DNA of 64,000 bases from Brachionus plicatilis. Lineage: Eukaryota; Rotifera; Eurotatoria; Ploima; Brachionidae. The DNA is taken from the NCBI GenBank assembly GCA_010279815.1, contig QEOQ01000253.1:225228-289227 (forward strand). Direction: 5' to 3'. A program made the translations under genes and the position numbers. This document shows positions 34,384-46,800 of this stretch, one piece after another. The first letter of the stretch is position 1. Every line of letters begins with the position of its first letter. The notes under the pieces were generated by a model. That model made no database searches and had not been told where the DNA came from. It was given only the letters and a program-made list of their open reading frames with translations.

Positions 34384-34906
34384 TGGAGTCATACTACTTT
34401 TTTCATTACTACCTTTTTTGACTAGCGAAAAAAGTATCTTTTTTGCGTCCCCTAAAATAGTATAAAATTTTTCTGATAATTGATGTTTTTATTTAATATT
34501 ATGATAAATGCAAAAATAAAGTTATATGTTAAGGATATCTAAGTCTATTTTAAGTAAATAAAACATTTTAAACTGCGTCCTTTTCGTCAGAACTGTCCAC
34601 TAAGTCTTCATCCTCATCACCACTTTCAGCTCAGTATCCTTATCGACGTCCAACTTTTTCCTAGGAGGAGCCGGTCTATTTAAAAGAGCATGTTTGTATT
34701 TGGTAAAAGTTGTTGTCTCTTGGATTTGGAAGACCTCAATTGACTTATAAATATTAGGATGTGCTCTCGCTACGTGAAGCTTTAGCTTGGCATTAAAGCC
34801 CTCAAGGTTATTGTTTTGGACCAACCGTCTCATAATGGTTCCATGATTCAAAAAGTATCATTTTGGTTTAGTGAAAAAAGTAGTAGTGAAAAAAAGTAGT
34901 ATCCAC
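34384..34906 (-). mobile_element. MULE-like element with transposase C-terminal remnant
   Basis: About 55-nt inverted ends: TGGAGTCATACTACTTTTTT, CATTACTACC on the left and AAAAAAGTAGTAGTGAAAAA, AAGTAGTATCCA on the right. Inside, the minus frame 34851-34600 reads MNHGTIMRRLVQNNNLEGFN, AKLKLHVARAHPNIYKSIEV, FQIQETT. The NNxLEG(F/Y)..L...V...HPNIY..IE pattern is characteristic of the C-terminal part of MULE/FLYWCH-type transposases. The catalytic DDE core is absent, so the element is a deletion derivative. Confidence 0.7.
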
Positions 34907-35340
34907 GATTTAGTGATAAATAATTATTATTTTGTTTTGAAAAATTTTTGTTCATTTTTAAGCTTAATTTGAAATGAATAAGATTAGCTTTTCAATTTAA
35001 AGTTTTATCCAAAGTCTCTTGTTTTTTCTATGTTATTTTTTTTCAATATTTTGTCCGCCTGCCAAATAATTCTGATAATGAAATAATCATTCTAATAGAG
35101 GAAAAATTTAAAATTAATGATTAAAAAAAACAATTTTTTATTTTATTATTTAATATCATGAATAAAAAAAAACAGCACATTTATTTTCAGTTGATTTGTT
35201 CAAAATGTTAGTTTCAGCGACAAATGTACATCAATCGAATCAATTTATTAAATTTACAACTAACTTTCATTTAACTTAAATGTTCCAAATAACTGCCAAA
35301 AAATTCCAACAACAAAAAAAAACTCGTTCTAACGGCTAGC
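34907..35340. other. 3' flank of ATRX
   Basis: AT-rich; probably contains the ATRX 3' UTR on the minus strand. No separate feature seen. Confidence 0.4.
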
Positions 35341-35343
35341 TGA

Positions 35344-38300
35344 TTAAGATTCCATCGGTTTGGCCTCGGTGAGATTAGGCCTCATTGGTCTAGTCTGTTT
35401 CTGGTTGGAATTGGGCAGTTGACTAGCTTGTGCTTGCTGTTTGTTCATCGAGCTGATCGAATTTCTAGAATTCAAAAATTTGGCTTGCTGCGGCGACACA
35501 TAGTCTCGCGGCTTGTTTTCGTTCACGCTGGCCTTTGGAGTACCTTGGAGAATGCTTGTCAAATGTTGATGGGCCGGCATCTGTCTGCCGTTGTACAGGT
35601 CCGAAAGTGCCTTTTCGTTTCGTTGTCCACTCGGAATTCGAATGTTAGAATTAAACTGATTGTTTTGGAACATTTGGGTCATTCTTTGAAGATAATTTGG
35701 CTGACTGTTGCCCTGAATGCCCGCGAGTCTTTCTTTTTGGATGAAATTTCTGAGCTCATGCTGCCGCATCATCTCATTTTGCTGCTCAATTTGCTTGGTC
35801 AACTCTTCCCTTTGGATAGCTTGGATGTGAGCGTTGAAAGGCTCGGACATTCTGTTCAGCTCGTTGGGAAACATTCGCATAAACTGCGGATCGTTGGCAA
35901 GATTGTGCAGAGAATTGTGCAAAGGGCCGTGCAAAGAGCTGTGCAAGAATGGCTCAGTGTGGGCCGAGTGCACATTTTGGGCATTCTTCTCATTTTCGTA
36001 CTCTTCCCATGCCGCTTTTCTTTCCTCCTCGCTCAAGCCCTCATTCAGCTTGTTCTCCAGCAGCGAGTCGTGCTCATGGTACTTGGCAATCCATTTTTTG
36101 CAATCGACCAGCAACGATTTCAGCAAACTGTCATCTGGTATGTCATGAACAATGCTCTTTCCGTCCCACAAATCAGGCTCAAACTTGTACAGCTCATTTA
36201 TTTCCTGGCTGGTAAAGTGTCTGTCTATTTGGTGCTCGTCGATCACTCGATGAGAAAGAGACTGTTTGGTCACTTGTCGCTGGTAGATTTTTTCCTCCAT
36301 GGTGCCCTGGGCCAAAAATCTGTAGACGAACACGTCTTTTTTTTGTCCGAATCTGTAGATTCTGAAAATGGACTGGGTGTCGTAGGAAGGGTTCCAGCAG
36401 GCGTCAAAGATGATGCATCGATTGGCGCCCACCAGATTGATTCCGATGCCGCCGGCCCTTGTCGAAATCAAAAAAAATCGGCCACGGCGATTCCGCTCAT
36501 CATTGAACTTGTCCACATCGCTCTGCCGCTTGTGCACATCGGTCTGACCGTCCAATCGGTAGTAGTCCTCGTCCTTCCTCCATCTGTCCTTTTTGTCGTG
36601 GCTCAACTTTTCCAAAAATATTTCAATCAAGTCCAAGCTTAGCAAACTCTGGCTGAACAGCAGAAGTTTGTCGCCGTTCTCGGCGCACAACTTTAAAATG
36701 CGCTCCAGCACGACCAGTTTGCCGCCCATGTTTAAGTCAAATTCCATGTCACCGGGAATCAAGCTTTTCCACCAGCGTTCCACAGGCTTGCTTGCCGCTT
36801 CTTCACTGTTCACCCCTCCGCCATTCACTTCAGGCTTATTGGCACCATTCACTGTCTCTTCAACATCGTCATCTATCACCATTTCGGTTTCGTTCACAAT
36901 TTCTTCCTCGTCCAGATCGGCAACAAAATTTTTCTCCGCAAGCTTTTCCTCTTTTCGCAGGAGCCTAACTTCGTTCAGTTTGAGCACCCACGGATGAGAA
37001 CAAATGCTGTACAAATTTTGAAAGTCCTGAAACAACTCAGCGCCTTTGGTCTTGCTGATTTTTGTTCCGATGCCATATTTTTGGATGTAGGCGCGATACA
37101 GGTCTACTTGGATGTCGGAGAGTCGAATGCTGAGAACAAATTCTTTTTTGGGCCTGAGCAGACTTCGGATGACTGCATAGTCCTTTCGCTGCACACATCC
37201 GTCCAGGACGTCGTGTAAAATGTGCGCTCTTTTTTTCATGTAGCGCACGTCGGCCTCGGTCGAGTCCTTGTGCTGTCCATTGCTGATGGGGTTGGCGAAC
37301 CGGTTCTTGAACTCCTTGATGGTGCCCAGAAGATTGGGCTTCACAAAGGACAACATACAATGGTATTCCATTAGATTGTTTTGGAGCGGAGTGCCCGTGA
37401 GGACTATGCGCCGCGCTGTGTCAAATCTGGATACACTTTTGCTCAGAGCTGAAGTGGCCACTTTGAGCATGTGGCCTTCGTCGCATATCACCAGATTGGG
37501 ACCCGGTGAAAGCAGGTATCTGTTGAAACTTTGAACTAGTTTTTGTGGTTTGATGCCCTTTCCGTTCACTATTCGGACAAACATATTATAGCTCAGCAAA
37601 AGAACACCACCTTAAATTTAAATATGCCTCATTAGTTGTTTAATAGTTATATACAGAATAGATTTAAGTGCCAAGTCATTTCAAAGATATTGACCATGTC
37701 AAGCATTAGAAATTTTTTATTTAATTTTAATTTATTTTTAGTTTATTTTTAATTTGTGGCATAGAAAACAGTTCTGATCAGAGATGTTCAAAAGTCCCAG
37801 ATTAAAGTCCACCTGACTTCTTTTTCAATTAGAGCCCAAATCAAAGAATTTTTTTATGAATGTTCTTGCTACCGTTCCATATAGTTTTGGTGGTAGCCAA
37901 ATGTTCTTGCTACCGTTCCATATAGTTTTGGTGGTAGCCAAATGTTCTTGCTACCGTTCCATATAGTTTTGGTGGTAGTCAAATGTTCTTGCTACCGTTC
38001 CATATAGTTTTGGTGGTAGCCAAATGTTCTTGCTACTGTTCCATATAGTTTTGGTGGTAGCCAAATGTTCTTGCTACCGTTCTAGGTATTTATGACTGCG
38101 GTCTAGTTAAAGTCTAAGTCACTAAAATAAAATTCCATGTCCGGACTTGGACTTTTTAAAAAAATAAAAGTATTTGACCTGGACATGACTTGAGACTTGT
38201 GACTTGATAAAAACTCTGGTTTTGATTAAGCAAATAATCTGTTTAATCATTTATTATTTAATTTTTTTTTTCAGTAGATGATTACTTAAAAGAAAAGAAA

Positions 38301-41300
38301 CAGAGAGTTTTTTGCTTTTAATAAAGTTTATCCAAAAATGAATATTCGATAGTTTGTCAAGTAAAAAAAATAGGCTCTCCTGGCAAAAATTTTGTACATA
38401 TATTCTATTGACTTTGATAATTAAGAAAAGTAAAAAATCTAGTTGTTCCTTGGTTTATTAGCAGAAAGAAGTTTTTCCTGTAAATTATCCCTGTACTAAT
38501 CCCATGCAATTCAAAAAAATAATAATTTTTTTTATGAATAATTTGAATGGATGCATTTTTATTAAACTAGATTTAACTTTAATAAATTAGATTCTTTTAT
38601 TAAAATTAGCGGTGAAAAAATTATGGACCATATAATATTATGGGCATAATATTTTATTTTAAAGAGCGATAAAACACGATTAAAATAAGCTGCTAATAGT
38701 TTATTTCGATGTCGTATAGCTCCGTATAGTTCATTTGTTGGAAAAAATCTTTTGATTTTCACTTTTTTTTAAAACTTCAAAAAAATTATGCTGTTCGATA
38801 TCAAATTATTATTATTAAAACTTTTTAAGAAGAAAATTCAATTTTGGAGAATACATTAAAAGAATATAAAACTTTTTTAAGAGTTTATTTTAAAAGGAAT
38901 CTTTATCTGTGAAAAAGATCGTACAAAAATTAAAAAATTAATTTATAATTAAAAAAAAGTCAAACGTTATATTCGATGAAAGATTCAAATTTTTTTTCTA
39001 ATTCAGAAAAAAAAGTCAAAATAACTTTAAAATTGGTAATATTTCTATAAATGTTCGATCTATTTTACTAAATATAAAGATTTAATTCATTTTTTGCCTT
39101 TGTTTACATTTAAAAAAATATGTCCAAAAATTGTAATTATTTTTAAAACAATAGCTAATAATTGAAATTTAAACTGGTGTTTAATTTAAATAAGTATATT
39201 AGAAACAGCTTTGGCTCTAAACTTCACCGCCACCTTTAAATATTAATATTTTTGGTGTTTCAAATGAATTCGTATGAAGCTGGAAAAATTATTGAGAATA
39301 TAAATAATGTGTTTAACACTTGAAGCAGCAAGTATTTATTCGTATTTTTCAATCCAAAATATTAAAAAAAAAATAAGTAAAAACTCATCTAAATTAATAG
39401 AATCTCATCCAGATTAATTAAAATTGCCAATCCCTAAAAGTAGATATTTTTTTCGTCTAGATGCAACTCAAAAAATAGTAATTTTTTTAATTTTATTTAG
39501 TAAAATATTTTTTTGTAACTCATATTTTGTTTATTTTTTTCTTTTAGAATAGATGCGTTTTTATTAAATTAGATTTTTTTAATTTAAAATAGTGGTGGTT
39601 TTATTAATAATAGCGGTGAAAAAAATTATGGGCCAACATATATGCTTATAATTTTATTTTAAAGAGCGATAAAAAACGATTAAAATAAGCTGCTAATAAT
39701 TTTTTTAATGTCGTATAGTTCAAAAATTGTTGGACAAAATCTCTCGATTTTACTTTTTGAATTACTTTAAAAAAATTATACTGTTAGATAGCAGTTTATT
39801 ATTATAACCTTGAAGGCGATGTAAAGTTATAAGATTAAATAAAAAAGAAAAAATAAGACAAAAAATTAGATTATATTATTATTAAATGGTTTTTAGAAAA
39901 AAATTCAACTTTGGAGAATTTATTTAAAGATTAGATAAATTTTTTAAGAGTTAATACTAAAGGGAATATTTATCTGTGAAAAAGGTCGTACAAAAATTAA
40001 AAAATTAATTAATAATTAAAGATTAAGTCAAACTATTATATTCGATGAAAGATTAATATCGATATTATTTTAATTCAGATAAAAAAAAAAGTCAAAATAA
40101 GTAAAAAATTAGTACTAAAACTCATCTAAATTGATTGAAGCATATCTAAATATTAATTAAAATTGTCAATTGCTTAAACAAAATTTTTTTTTTCTAGATT
40201 CAGCCCAAAAAAATAATAAATTTTTTTCATACTTATATTTTCTTATTTTTTTTTTATTAGAATAGATGCATTTTAAATAAATTAGATTTTCTTATTTAAA
40301 AAAGTGGTGGTTTTATTAAAGTTAGTCGTGAATAAAATTATGGACCTAATTAAGATTAAAATTGGCAGCTACTTGAGAATGACTTAATGATAGAAAAAAC
40401 CAAAAAAAAAAAATCAAATACCTCTTCTATGCCAGCTTTCAATTTCGTTAAAACGAGCTCTGGCCAAGTCGCTACTAAAACCTTTCTCATTCGGAAGTAG
40501 ATAAACAGTGATTTGCTTTTGACACGGCCTGGTCCATTTACGAAATTCATTTTTCCAATTTGTCAACACATTCACAGGCAGCAAGACTAGAACACGCTTG
40601 CATTTGGTCAAATCTCTGTTTGTCAGCAGCGTGTGAACAAGAGCAATTACCTGAAATGTTTTTCCAAGGCCCATGCAATGAGCCAACAAACATCCGGAGC
40701 CTTTGTGGCCATTTTTAATCATCTCACAGCTTTCAAAGCACGAGTCCCACATGAACTTGATGCCCTCAATTTGATGCGGCTTCAACTTCTTCGAAATGGC
40801 GCCATCCACTTTGACCAGCATTTTTTTGCTCGCTTGATCCACGTCCAAATACAAGTCATTCTCATTGTCCTTGGCAATCGAGGCCTCCAGAGCTCGCTTC
40901 TCCTCGATGCGTTTCTTGCGCTCCCGCTCTGTCTGAATGGCATCCTGGGTTTCTTTGGTCAACTTGCCATCATGAATAATATTTCTCAACTTGTGTCTAG
41001 TTTCCTGCTTGGTGGGCGACTCTTCCTCGGAACTGTGCACCGATTGAATGTCGCTGTCATCTGACTCCGAGCTTTCCTCATCATCTTCATCGCACTTGGA
41101 CTCCTTTTTGACCACTGATCTACTCCTCAATTTACTCTTGATCGAACTTTCACTATCACTATTCCCAATTGGTCTCTTTCTTTTCTTAATTATGGGCTTG
41201 ATCTCATCCGAACTGGCCGAATCATTTTCCAAGCTGATCAAGTCCTCTTTGTCCTGGTCTAAAATCTCATTTTGCAGCTCGCCACCCAGAATTCCTTTGA

Positions 41301-42567
41301 GGTGTGTGGACTTTTTTGAGAGTTCCATCTCTAGTGCGTCCTCTTCTCGCGACATTTCCCTCTCTTCCGAGCACTCACTGCTCAAACGCTTCGAGCGTCT
41401 AGTCGGCCTCGGTCTGATCTCTTCCTCGGACTCCTCATTGCCAGGAATTTTGTTCTCTTTTTCTTCGTCGGACAAGTTCAAATTGGGCATGTCAAAATTT
41501 TGCTTTGGATATCCGGGCGTTTGCTTCGAGTCCCTGTACTCATGAGCCACTGATTCAATCAATTTAACATCTGACGCCTCACTTGGACACACAGATGTTT
41601 TGCTCGAGTCCGAAAAGTCTTCGCTGGTCCATTTGTTTTGCTTTCTGGCGGCACATTTGTCCTCCGAGTCCGAACTAAGCATGGACTCGGAGTCGTCCTC
41701 GGTAATCTCAAAGTTGTCCGAGTGCATCATGTCAACCAGCTTGTCTCTGTATTCATCGTCGGTTTTTTCAGCTGTAAAATCGGAGTTTTCTGTGTCGACC
41801 GGTTCTGAGTCCGTGTCCGAAAAGGAGGTGACGCTGGGCGCATTTTTTCTCGGCCTCAATGACTTTCTTCTACTGGTGGTACGTTTTCTGGCACTGTTTG
41901 ACACCTTGCCAAAGTTAAGTTTGCACAGTCTTTCTATGGCCAGGCTCTCGGTCAAAATTTTTTTTTCAGCAAGAAAGTCCAAAGTTGTCGAGCTGATCTT
42001 GTGTTTTTTTAGCAAATCTAAATCAATGCGGTCTATTTTGACGCTGCATTCCTTGACTTGTTTGGGTGAAGTGTCCTGGTCATCTGGCTGCAGAGTCAAA
42101 TCCAATTCTTCCTGCTGAAAAGAATCGTCATTTAGATGATCGATTGGAAAGCCGTCCTCCTTGGCCATTTGCATCAGCTTGGCGAGAGCTTCTTCTTCTG
42201 TCAAAAGTGGGTTTTCTTCTACCAAGTTGTATTTTTGGCTTATTATGGACGGAGACCTGGGACTAATGGGGCCTAGGTTGGTCTCCGAATTAACTTGGAC
42301 TAAATTTGCTGGTTCGCTTGAAGAGATGCTCGATGGATTGGAGCGTTTGTTTCTTGCTTGGAAAATTTTTTGAGTCAAATTTTGATTAGATGTTTTAAAT
42401 GAGATTAGCTCATTTTTAAAATCGTTCTGCAAAATATTTATTTCCTGTTTAAAAAAGTCTATTTTGTGGTTAAGTTCATTTCCTAGACGAAATAAGTTAT
42501 GTGACTTTTCAATGTAGGACAGCATGTTTTCTTCTAGTTCATCCATTGAGCTGTTACTGTCTTCCAT
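35344..42567 (-). CDS. ATRX: ATRX/XNP SNF2-family chromatin remodeller, two exons
   Basis: Exons 40422-42567 and 35344-37610 join in frame (donor AGAAGAG|GTATTT, acceptor TTTAAG|GTGGTG) to 1470 codons. ATRX-type proteins use ATP to remodel nucleosomes and, with DAXX, deposit H3.3 at heterochromatin and telomeres. Visible: an N-terminal coiled-coil-like stretch (residues ~15-60), a long Ser/Asp/Glu- and Lys-rich disordered region, helicase motif I AHCMGLGKT (GKT at ~635-637), motif II DEGH at ~759-762 (the ATRX-type variant of DEAH), LTGTPLQNN, and the second lobe with YRLDG, STRAGGIGINLV and the RIYRFGQ arginine finger; then YHEHDSLL, EEERKAAWEEYE and a Gln/Asn-rich tail. No Cys-rich ADD finger is present, as in Drosophila XNP. 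Many long antisense frames over it are shadows. The exon junction falls inside helicase lobe 1. The intron is 2.8 kb, far larger than other introns here. Confidence 0.95.
37779..38218. mobile_element. hAT-like MITE in the ATRX intron
   Basis: Ends CAGAGATGTTCAAAAGTCCC and GACTTGATAAAAACTCTG. Flanks GTTCTGAT (37771-37778) and GTTTTGAT (38219-38226) match at 7 of 8 positions. Same family as 31550-31790 and 54163-55134. It carries the 41-bp minisatellite. Confidence 0.8.
37861..38082. repeat. 41-bp minisatellite, five units plus a partial
   Basis: Unit TGTTCTTGCTACCGTTCCAT followed by ATAGTTTTGGTGGTAGCCAA and A, repeated head to tail from 37861 (37902, 37943, 37984, 38025, partial from 38066). 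Units differ by single substitutions (GTAGTC in unit 3, GCTACTG in unit 5). Each unit can fold through GCTACC/GGTAGC. Confidence 0.95.
38546..40360. repeat. Tandem duplication inside the ATRX intron
   Basis: Three successive units begin with a GAAT.GATGCATTTTTATTAAA-like block at about 38546, 39545 and 40258. Units 1 and 2 also share AGCGGTGAAAAAAATTATGG, AAAGAGCGATAAAA.ACGATT, TAAAATAAGCTGCTAATA, ATCTGTGAAAAAG.TCGTAC, ATATTCGATGAAAGATT and AAAAACTCATCTAAATT. Unit 3 is cut off about 60 nt before the donor of exon 1. Related pieces lie at 33945-34040 and 60288-60350, so the unit itself derives from a dispersed repeat. Confidence 0.8.
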
Positions 42568-43240
42568 GATTTTTTTGATTTGTCTTTTAAAAAATTTTCT
42601 CGGTTTTTTTTTTGCTAATAAAATTTTTCAAATTAATTAATTACAAGATGATTTGAAATGTATGGCAAAATAAAATTAACATTAAATAAAATAATCTATC
42701 ATCAGTATCAAAATTTTGTGCATTCAAAATGGGTCCTTTAGCAGACAGGACAGAAAATAAAATGATAAAAAAAATTAGATCAAGTAAATCATATTTGCAA
42801 AAGTTGATTTAACTATAGAGATTAAAATTATGAATTTTTTTTTTTTTTTTTTAAAAGCTAACCTAGTCTAATCTAAATAAAAAAAGTATTTTTTTGTTCA
42901 TTAAAATCAATTAAACTTCTATTAAGCGAAATTAAGATTTTTTATACATTTTTATAAAAAGAATACTGGATCAATCCCAATAGATTTAATGAATAAAAGG
43001 AAATTGAATCGAAATTTGAAACTCTTTCAAACATATCAGAACAAAAAATTTCCTTTTTTAATTTGAGAATCAAAACCATTTATCAATTAAAGTCGCAAAT
43101 AAAAGCTCTGAAACATCCTAGAATAAAAAGCATTAAAAAATGTTTTGCAAAAGAATTGGACTTTTTTAAAATTTTAAAGCGATCAACGATTCATATAAAA
43201 GTTAAATAAAATAAACAATATGGACTCTCACATTTTAAAT
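41960..43240. repeat. Source block of a segmental duplication (ATRX 5' end)
   Basis: This block, covering the first ~203 ATRX codons and about 670 bp upstream of the ATG, is copied at 48393-49693 in the same orientation. The upstream part presumably includes the ATRX promoter; no clear TATA element is visible. Confidence 0.9.
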
Positions 43241-43550
43241 AAAAAAATTTTTAGATTTTTAATTTTTTTTTTTAAAAGCTAATTTAGTTTTTAAAATTAT
43301 GGAAAAGTGGATAATTGTAAAGTCTATTCGTGTCGAAGGGTTGTTAGAAGCATTTAGATTGTTTGAACTTGGATAAGGCTAATGAAATTCAATTTTTTGG
43401 TATTTTAATTTCATTTTATTAATCAAAAAAATTACACATACATACAAGAAATACCATTATGGTAAATGGTAATACACATAGGTAAATGTTCACAATGTTT
43501 TTGGAAATATTCGAATAAGACAGATAAATGAGGTAAAGTATTACATTTAT

Positions 43551-43838
43551 CAGACTTGTGCGTAAGTCAAAAATTTTAAGTCATTTGAATTTACTTTTGA
43601 AAATTAGATGTCACTAAAAATTAAATTTTTTTAAATTTCAAAAAATTTTATTTTGTTTTTTGGAAGGAATTTGTTAAACAAATCTTCTAATTAATTTTCT
43701 AATATGAATAATATTAAAATCTAAAGAATCATAATTAGGATCGGATGCTTGTTACCCATTTTTTGTTGACTTTCCCAAAAAAAATCTTGAGTCAAGTCCC
43801 TGAATTGACTTTGACTTACTGGCTTACGCACAAATCAG
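43551..43838. mobile_element. hAT-like MITE (CAGACTTGTG ends)
   Basis: Ends CAGACTTGTGCGTAAGTC and CTTACGCACAAATCAG. Flanks ACATTTAT (43543-43550) and ACATTTTT (43839-43846) match at 7 of 8. AAGTC-rich interior as in the related copies. Confidence 0.65.
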
Positions 43839-44059
43839 ACATTTTTATAGTGAAAGAATTATTTAAAAAAGTCAATCAGAAATCAAGATAAATATTAAAT
43901 TGAAATACTAAAAATGATAATGATAGTAGACAATTGTCATTTTAATATCGATTACAACTAAAGTTTATTAAATCAAAACGTCAAGCTAAATAACTTGAAA
44001 AGTTTTTGATTTTCAGGGTCAAAGATCATAGTAACAGATCTCCCCCGATAAAGTAGTCA

Positions 44060-44947
44060 TAGTTATTTATTTATTTGTTTTTTCTGTGTTTTTTCAGATT
44101 AAAAAAAAAAATGAATAAAAATAAAAATGTAAAGAAAAAATAAGATAAAATTAAAATAAGTTAAAAAATAATAAAAAGACAATTAAAATTGATAAATTGT
44201 AAGAGGTGACATGTGCAAAGTGTTTAAGTATTGAACAGTTCAGGAAAGAAAGAAGAGATACTAAGATAGCAATTACACAATGGAGTTGGGTGTTCAACAT
44301 ACCTTGATTCAAAACCCGCTTTAAATTTATCAACCAGCTTGCCAACCAATGGAACAGAATGACGCAGTCCTCCTTCTACATATCTTTCGCTCAATCCAAA
44401 AAGTCGATTCGAGACAGTTTAGAGTTTAAGTATATTAAATTCAACCGTGAATTACAACGCTGTTTTATTTCATCAACCTTTGGAGTAAAGGTTAATTTTG
44501 AATCAAATTTTATACCTAAGAACTTGATTTCCTTTTGACTCTCAATTTTATTTTCATAAATTTTTAATTTTAAGTCATTATTTTTCTTATTATATTTAGT
44601 GAAGACAATAAAGCAAGAATTTTCAACAGATTTTTTCATCTTAACTTGAAGAGCCATTTTTCTAGTTCGTCTAAGCATTTGTTGATCTTATTTTCTAGAT
44701 TTCCTTTTTTCTTAAAAATATAGAATGTGACCAAGTCATCAGCAAAAATAATAGAGTATTCACTATTTGTTTTATTTCTTTTAGGTATATGATTTATAAA
44801 AATACTAAAAAGTAATGGACTAATTACTGGGCCTTGAGAAACACCTGCAGTAATATGGTATTCATCACTTATATGACCATTTACATTTACTTTAAAATTT
44901 TTTTTCAAGTAAATGTAAATGTTAAAATTAAAGACTAATGTGTTCAA
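44060..44947 (-). mobile_element. LINE 3' portion: RT palm, thumb, C terminus and 3' UTR
   Basis: Reading right to left, the minus strand gives HISDEYHITAGVSQGPVISP, LLFSIFINHIP and YSIIFADDLVTF (palm with the catalytic F/Y-A-D-D), then a frameshift to KFLGIKFDSKLTFTPKVDEI (thumb), and a second frameshift near 44395 to LSERYVEGGLRHSVPLVGKL with a stop at about 44225. The 3' UTR ends in CTGAAAAAACACAGAAAAAA-like sequence and (AAAT)n. The copy is 5'-truncated before the GVSQG motif. Dead. Confidence 0.9.
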
Positions 44948-44949
44948 TT

Positions 44950-45945
44950 AATTTAAAAAATTTTTAATTTCAAATTTAATGAAAATATTAATAAAATAGA
45001 GAAAAAAGATTAAACTTTGATTGAAAAAAAAATACATCTCTTAAAAAATTTAAAAGAATTAATGATAGATTTTATTGTTGACATCGCCATCATTTGTTTT
45101 AATTTTGTAATCAAAAAATAATCGTTTACAGCGGGTAGACTTTTCTAGTTTAATGTAAATTTGTATATTATATTAGAAATTATTATCATTATAATTATCG
45201 TAATTTTAATTAACAAATATGTTTTACAAATAATAATATTATTATTATTATTATGTTTTACAAATATATCTATAAAATATTTTTTTTTATACAATGCTTA
45301 TACTGGAGAAAAGTTTCCGACTACTTTGTGAAATAATTTTTATCTATTTTCCTGAACCGTGAAATTTTTTAACATGTTTAGCGTGTTATTCGGTATTAAA
45401 ATACATTTTTTTTAAGTTTACTTTTAAATTTAAACCTTTTTAAATTTTATTTTACTTTATTTTAATTAATTTTTTTATGAATGAGCTTTAGATTTTAATT
45501 AATAACACTATCTAAATTTTAAAGCTTGTTATTGAATAATGACTGTAATTATATAGCTTTTAAAATCAAATTAATAATTAACATTTTATAAATATTGACC
45601 AAACATGAATAGCAAAGTGTAAACCATTTAAAAAAAAAGAGAGTTGAAGTTGTTGAAGAGTTGAAAATAGTAATGTTAAAAAAACTCAAACATTAAATAA
45701 GATTTTCTGAAAATGTACTTAAAAAGCTGGTGAGGCACGGAGGAGGCACAGCTTTTTGGGCTTAATTTTTGATTTAATTTTTTGATTTTAAGTCCTTTTG
45801 GGAACGTTTGAATTTTTTTTCATTTTTAAATTATTCGCTGATTTTTATTTTCATTACCAAATTTTTTCAAAGGAAAACCAGATATTTTTTAGATTTATTT
45901 CTCATTTCAAATAATTTAATAGAATATTTTTAAGTATTAAAACAT
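44950..45945. other. AT-rich spacer
   Basis: No gene supported; ATT microsatellite at about 45236-45255. Confidence 0.5.
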
Positions 45946-45951
45946 TAAAAT

Positions 45952-46218
45952 TTATACAGTAAAGTGTGTTGCTCCTTTGAAAGAAATTCCACCCCAAGCG
46001 TCAACGTGTTTGTCGAAAGGAAGGCTTTCAGGTAAGTTAGATGCCAAATACCAATGAAACAGTACTTGAAGACCAATTCTGACAGCTTTTTCATCCACAA
46101 AAATATAATTTTTAAAATCTAAATTTTTATATCTTAGATACCAAATTATTGTTTTTAATTTATCCAGCAGAGAGTATTGGTTATTTTCTAAGTCTACAAA
46201 ATCTGAAATCTTTAAAAA
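45952..46218 (-). pseudogene. Tc1/mariner-type transposase fragment
   Basis: A minus-strand frame open for 88 codons, without ATG. It reads DKLKTIIWYLRYKNLDFKNY, IFVDEKAVRIGLQVLFHWYL, ASNLPESLPFDKHVDAWGGI, SFKGATHFTV and stop. The IFVDE followed by H.DAWGGISFKG is the hallmark (second-Asp block and V.VWG.IS.KG) of DDE/D Tc1/mariner or closely related transposases. Up- and downstream parts are missing. Confidence 0.65.
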
Positions 46219-46620
46219 TTATAAAATTGATTTCTTATTAAAAAAAAAAACAATAGCCTCACTTAAAATTAAACAAATGCCATTCAAACTTAACTTTTTA
46301 GGCCAAAATCAGCTAAAAAGCTAAAATGCAGTAAGTCAACAATATCAACCAACACCTTACGACAAACCTATCGAGACTAGCAAAAATAAAAAAATATACC
46401 CAAAAATTAAAAAGCAACAAGAAGTTTGATATTTAATATAGCGATTTATTTTTCTTTTTTTATTATATTAAATAGCTTATACCATATATAGAATAAACCA
46501 CTGTGAGAACAAAACAAAACGATGAATTAGTCATCAAAACAAACAAGGATGAACATCTACTTTAACTAAAATATGGCCGGCTCAATAAGCTTTTTTCAAA
46601 TAGTAAGAAAATGCTTAAAT

Positions 46621-46800
46621 TACAGTGGTGATTTGATAACAGTATTTTACGTTAATTTACGTAAAATACCGTAAATTAACCAAATTTTACCACATTTTAC
46701 GTAAATTAACGTAAAATACGAAAAGTGAAAAAGAAGTATTTTACGAAAAATTACGTAAATTTTCAGGATTTTGAGATAATTTTGGTAAAATATGGTAAAA
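46621..46800. repeat. TTACGTAA-rich inverted repeat
   Basis: 26-nt exact arms (46642-46667, GTATTTTACGTTAATTTACG...; 46694-46719, its reverse complement) separated by 26 nt, followed by further TTACG words. A related cluster occurs at 50409-50700. Confidence 0.85.

Noticed and set aside
35419..36642. 407-codon plus-strand open frame over ATRX exon 2
   Set aside because: Antisense shadow of a conserved helicase; composition is the mirror of the ATRX codons and no domain is visible. Same for the frames at 40633-42373.
37861..38082. Regular 41-bp repeats considered as a CRISPR array
   Set aside because: Head-to-tail without variable spacers, within a eukaryotic intron and a transposon; a minisatellite.
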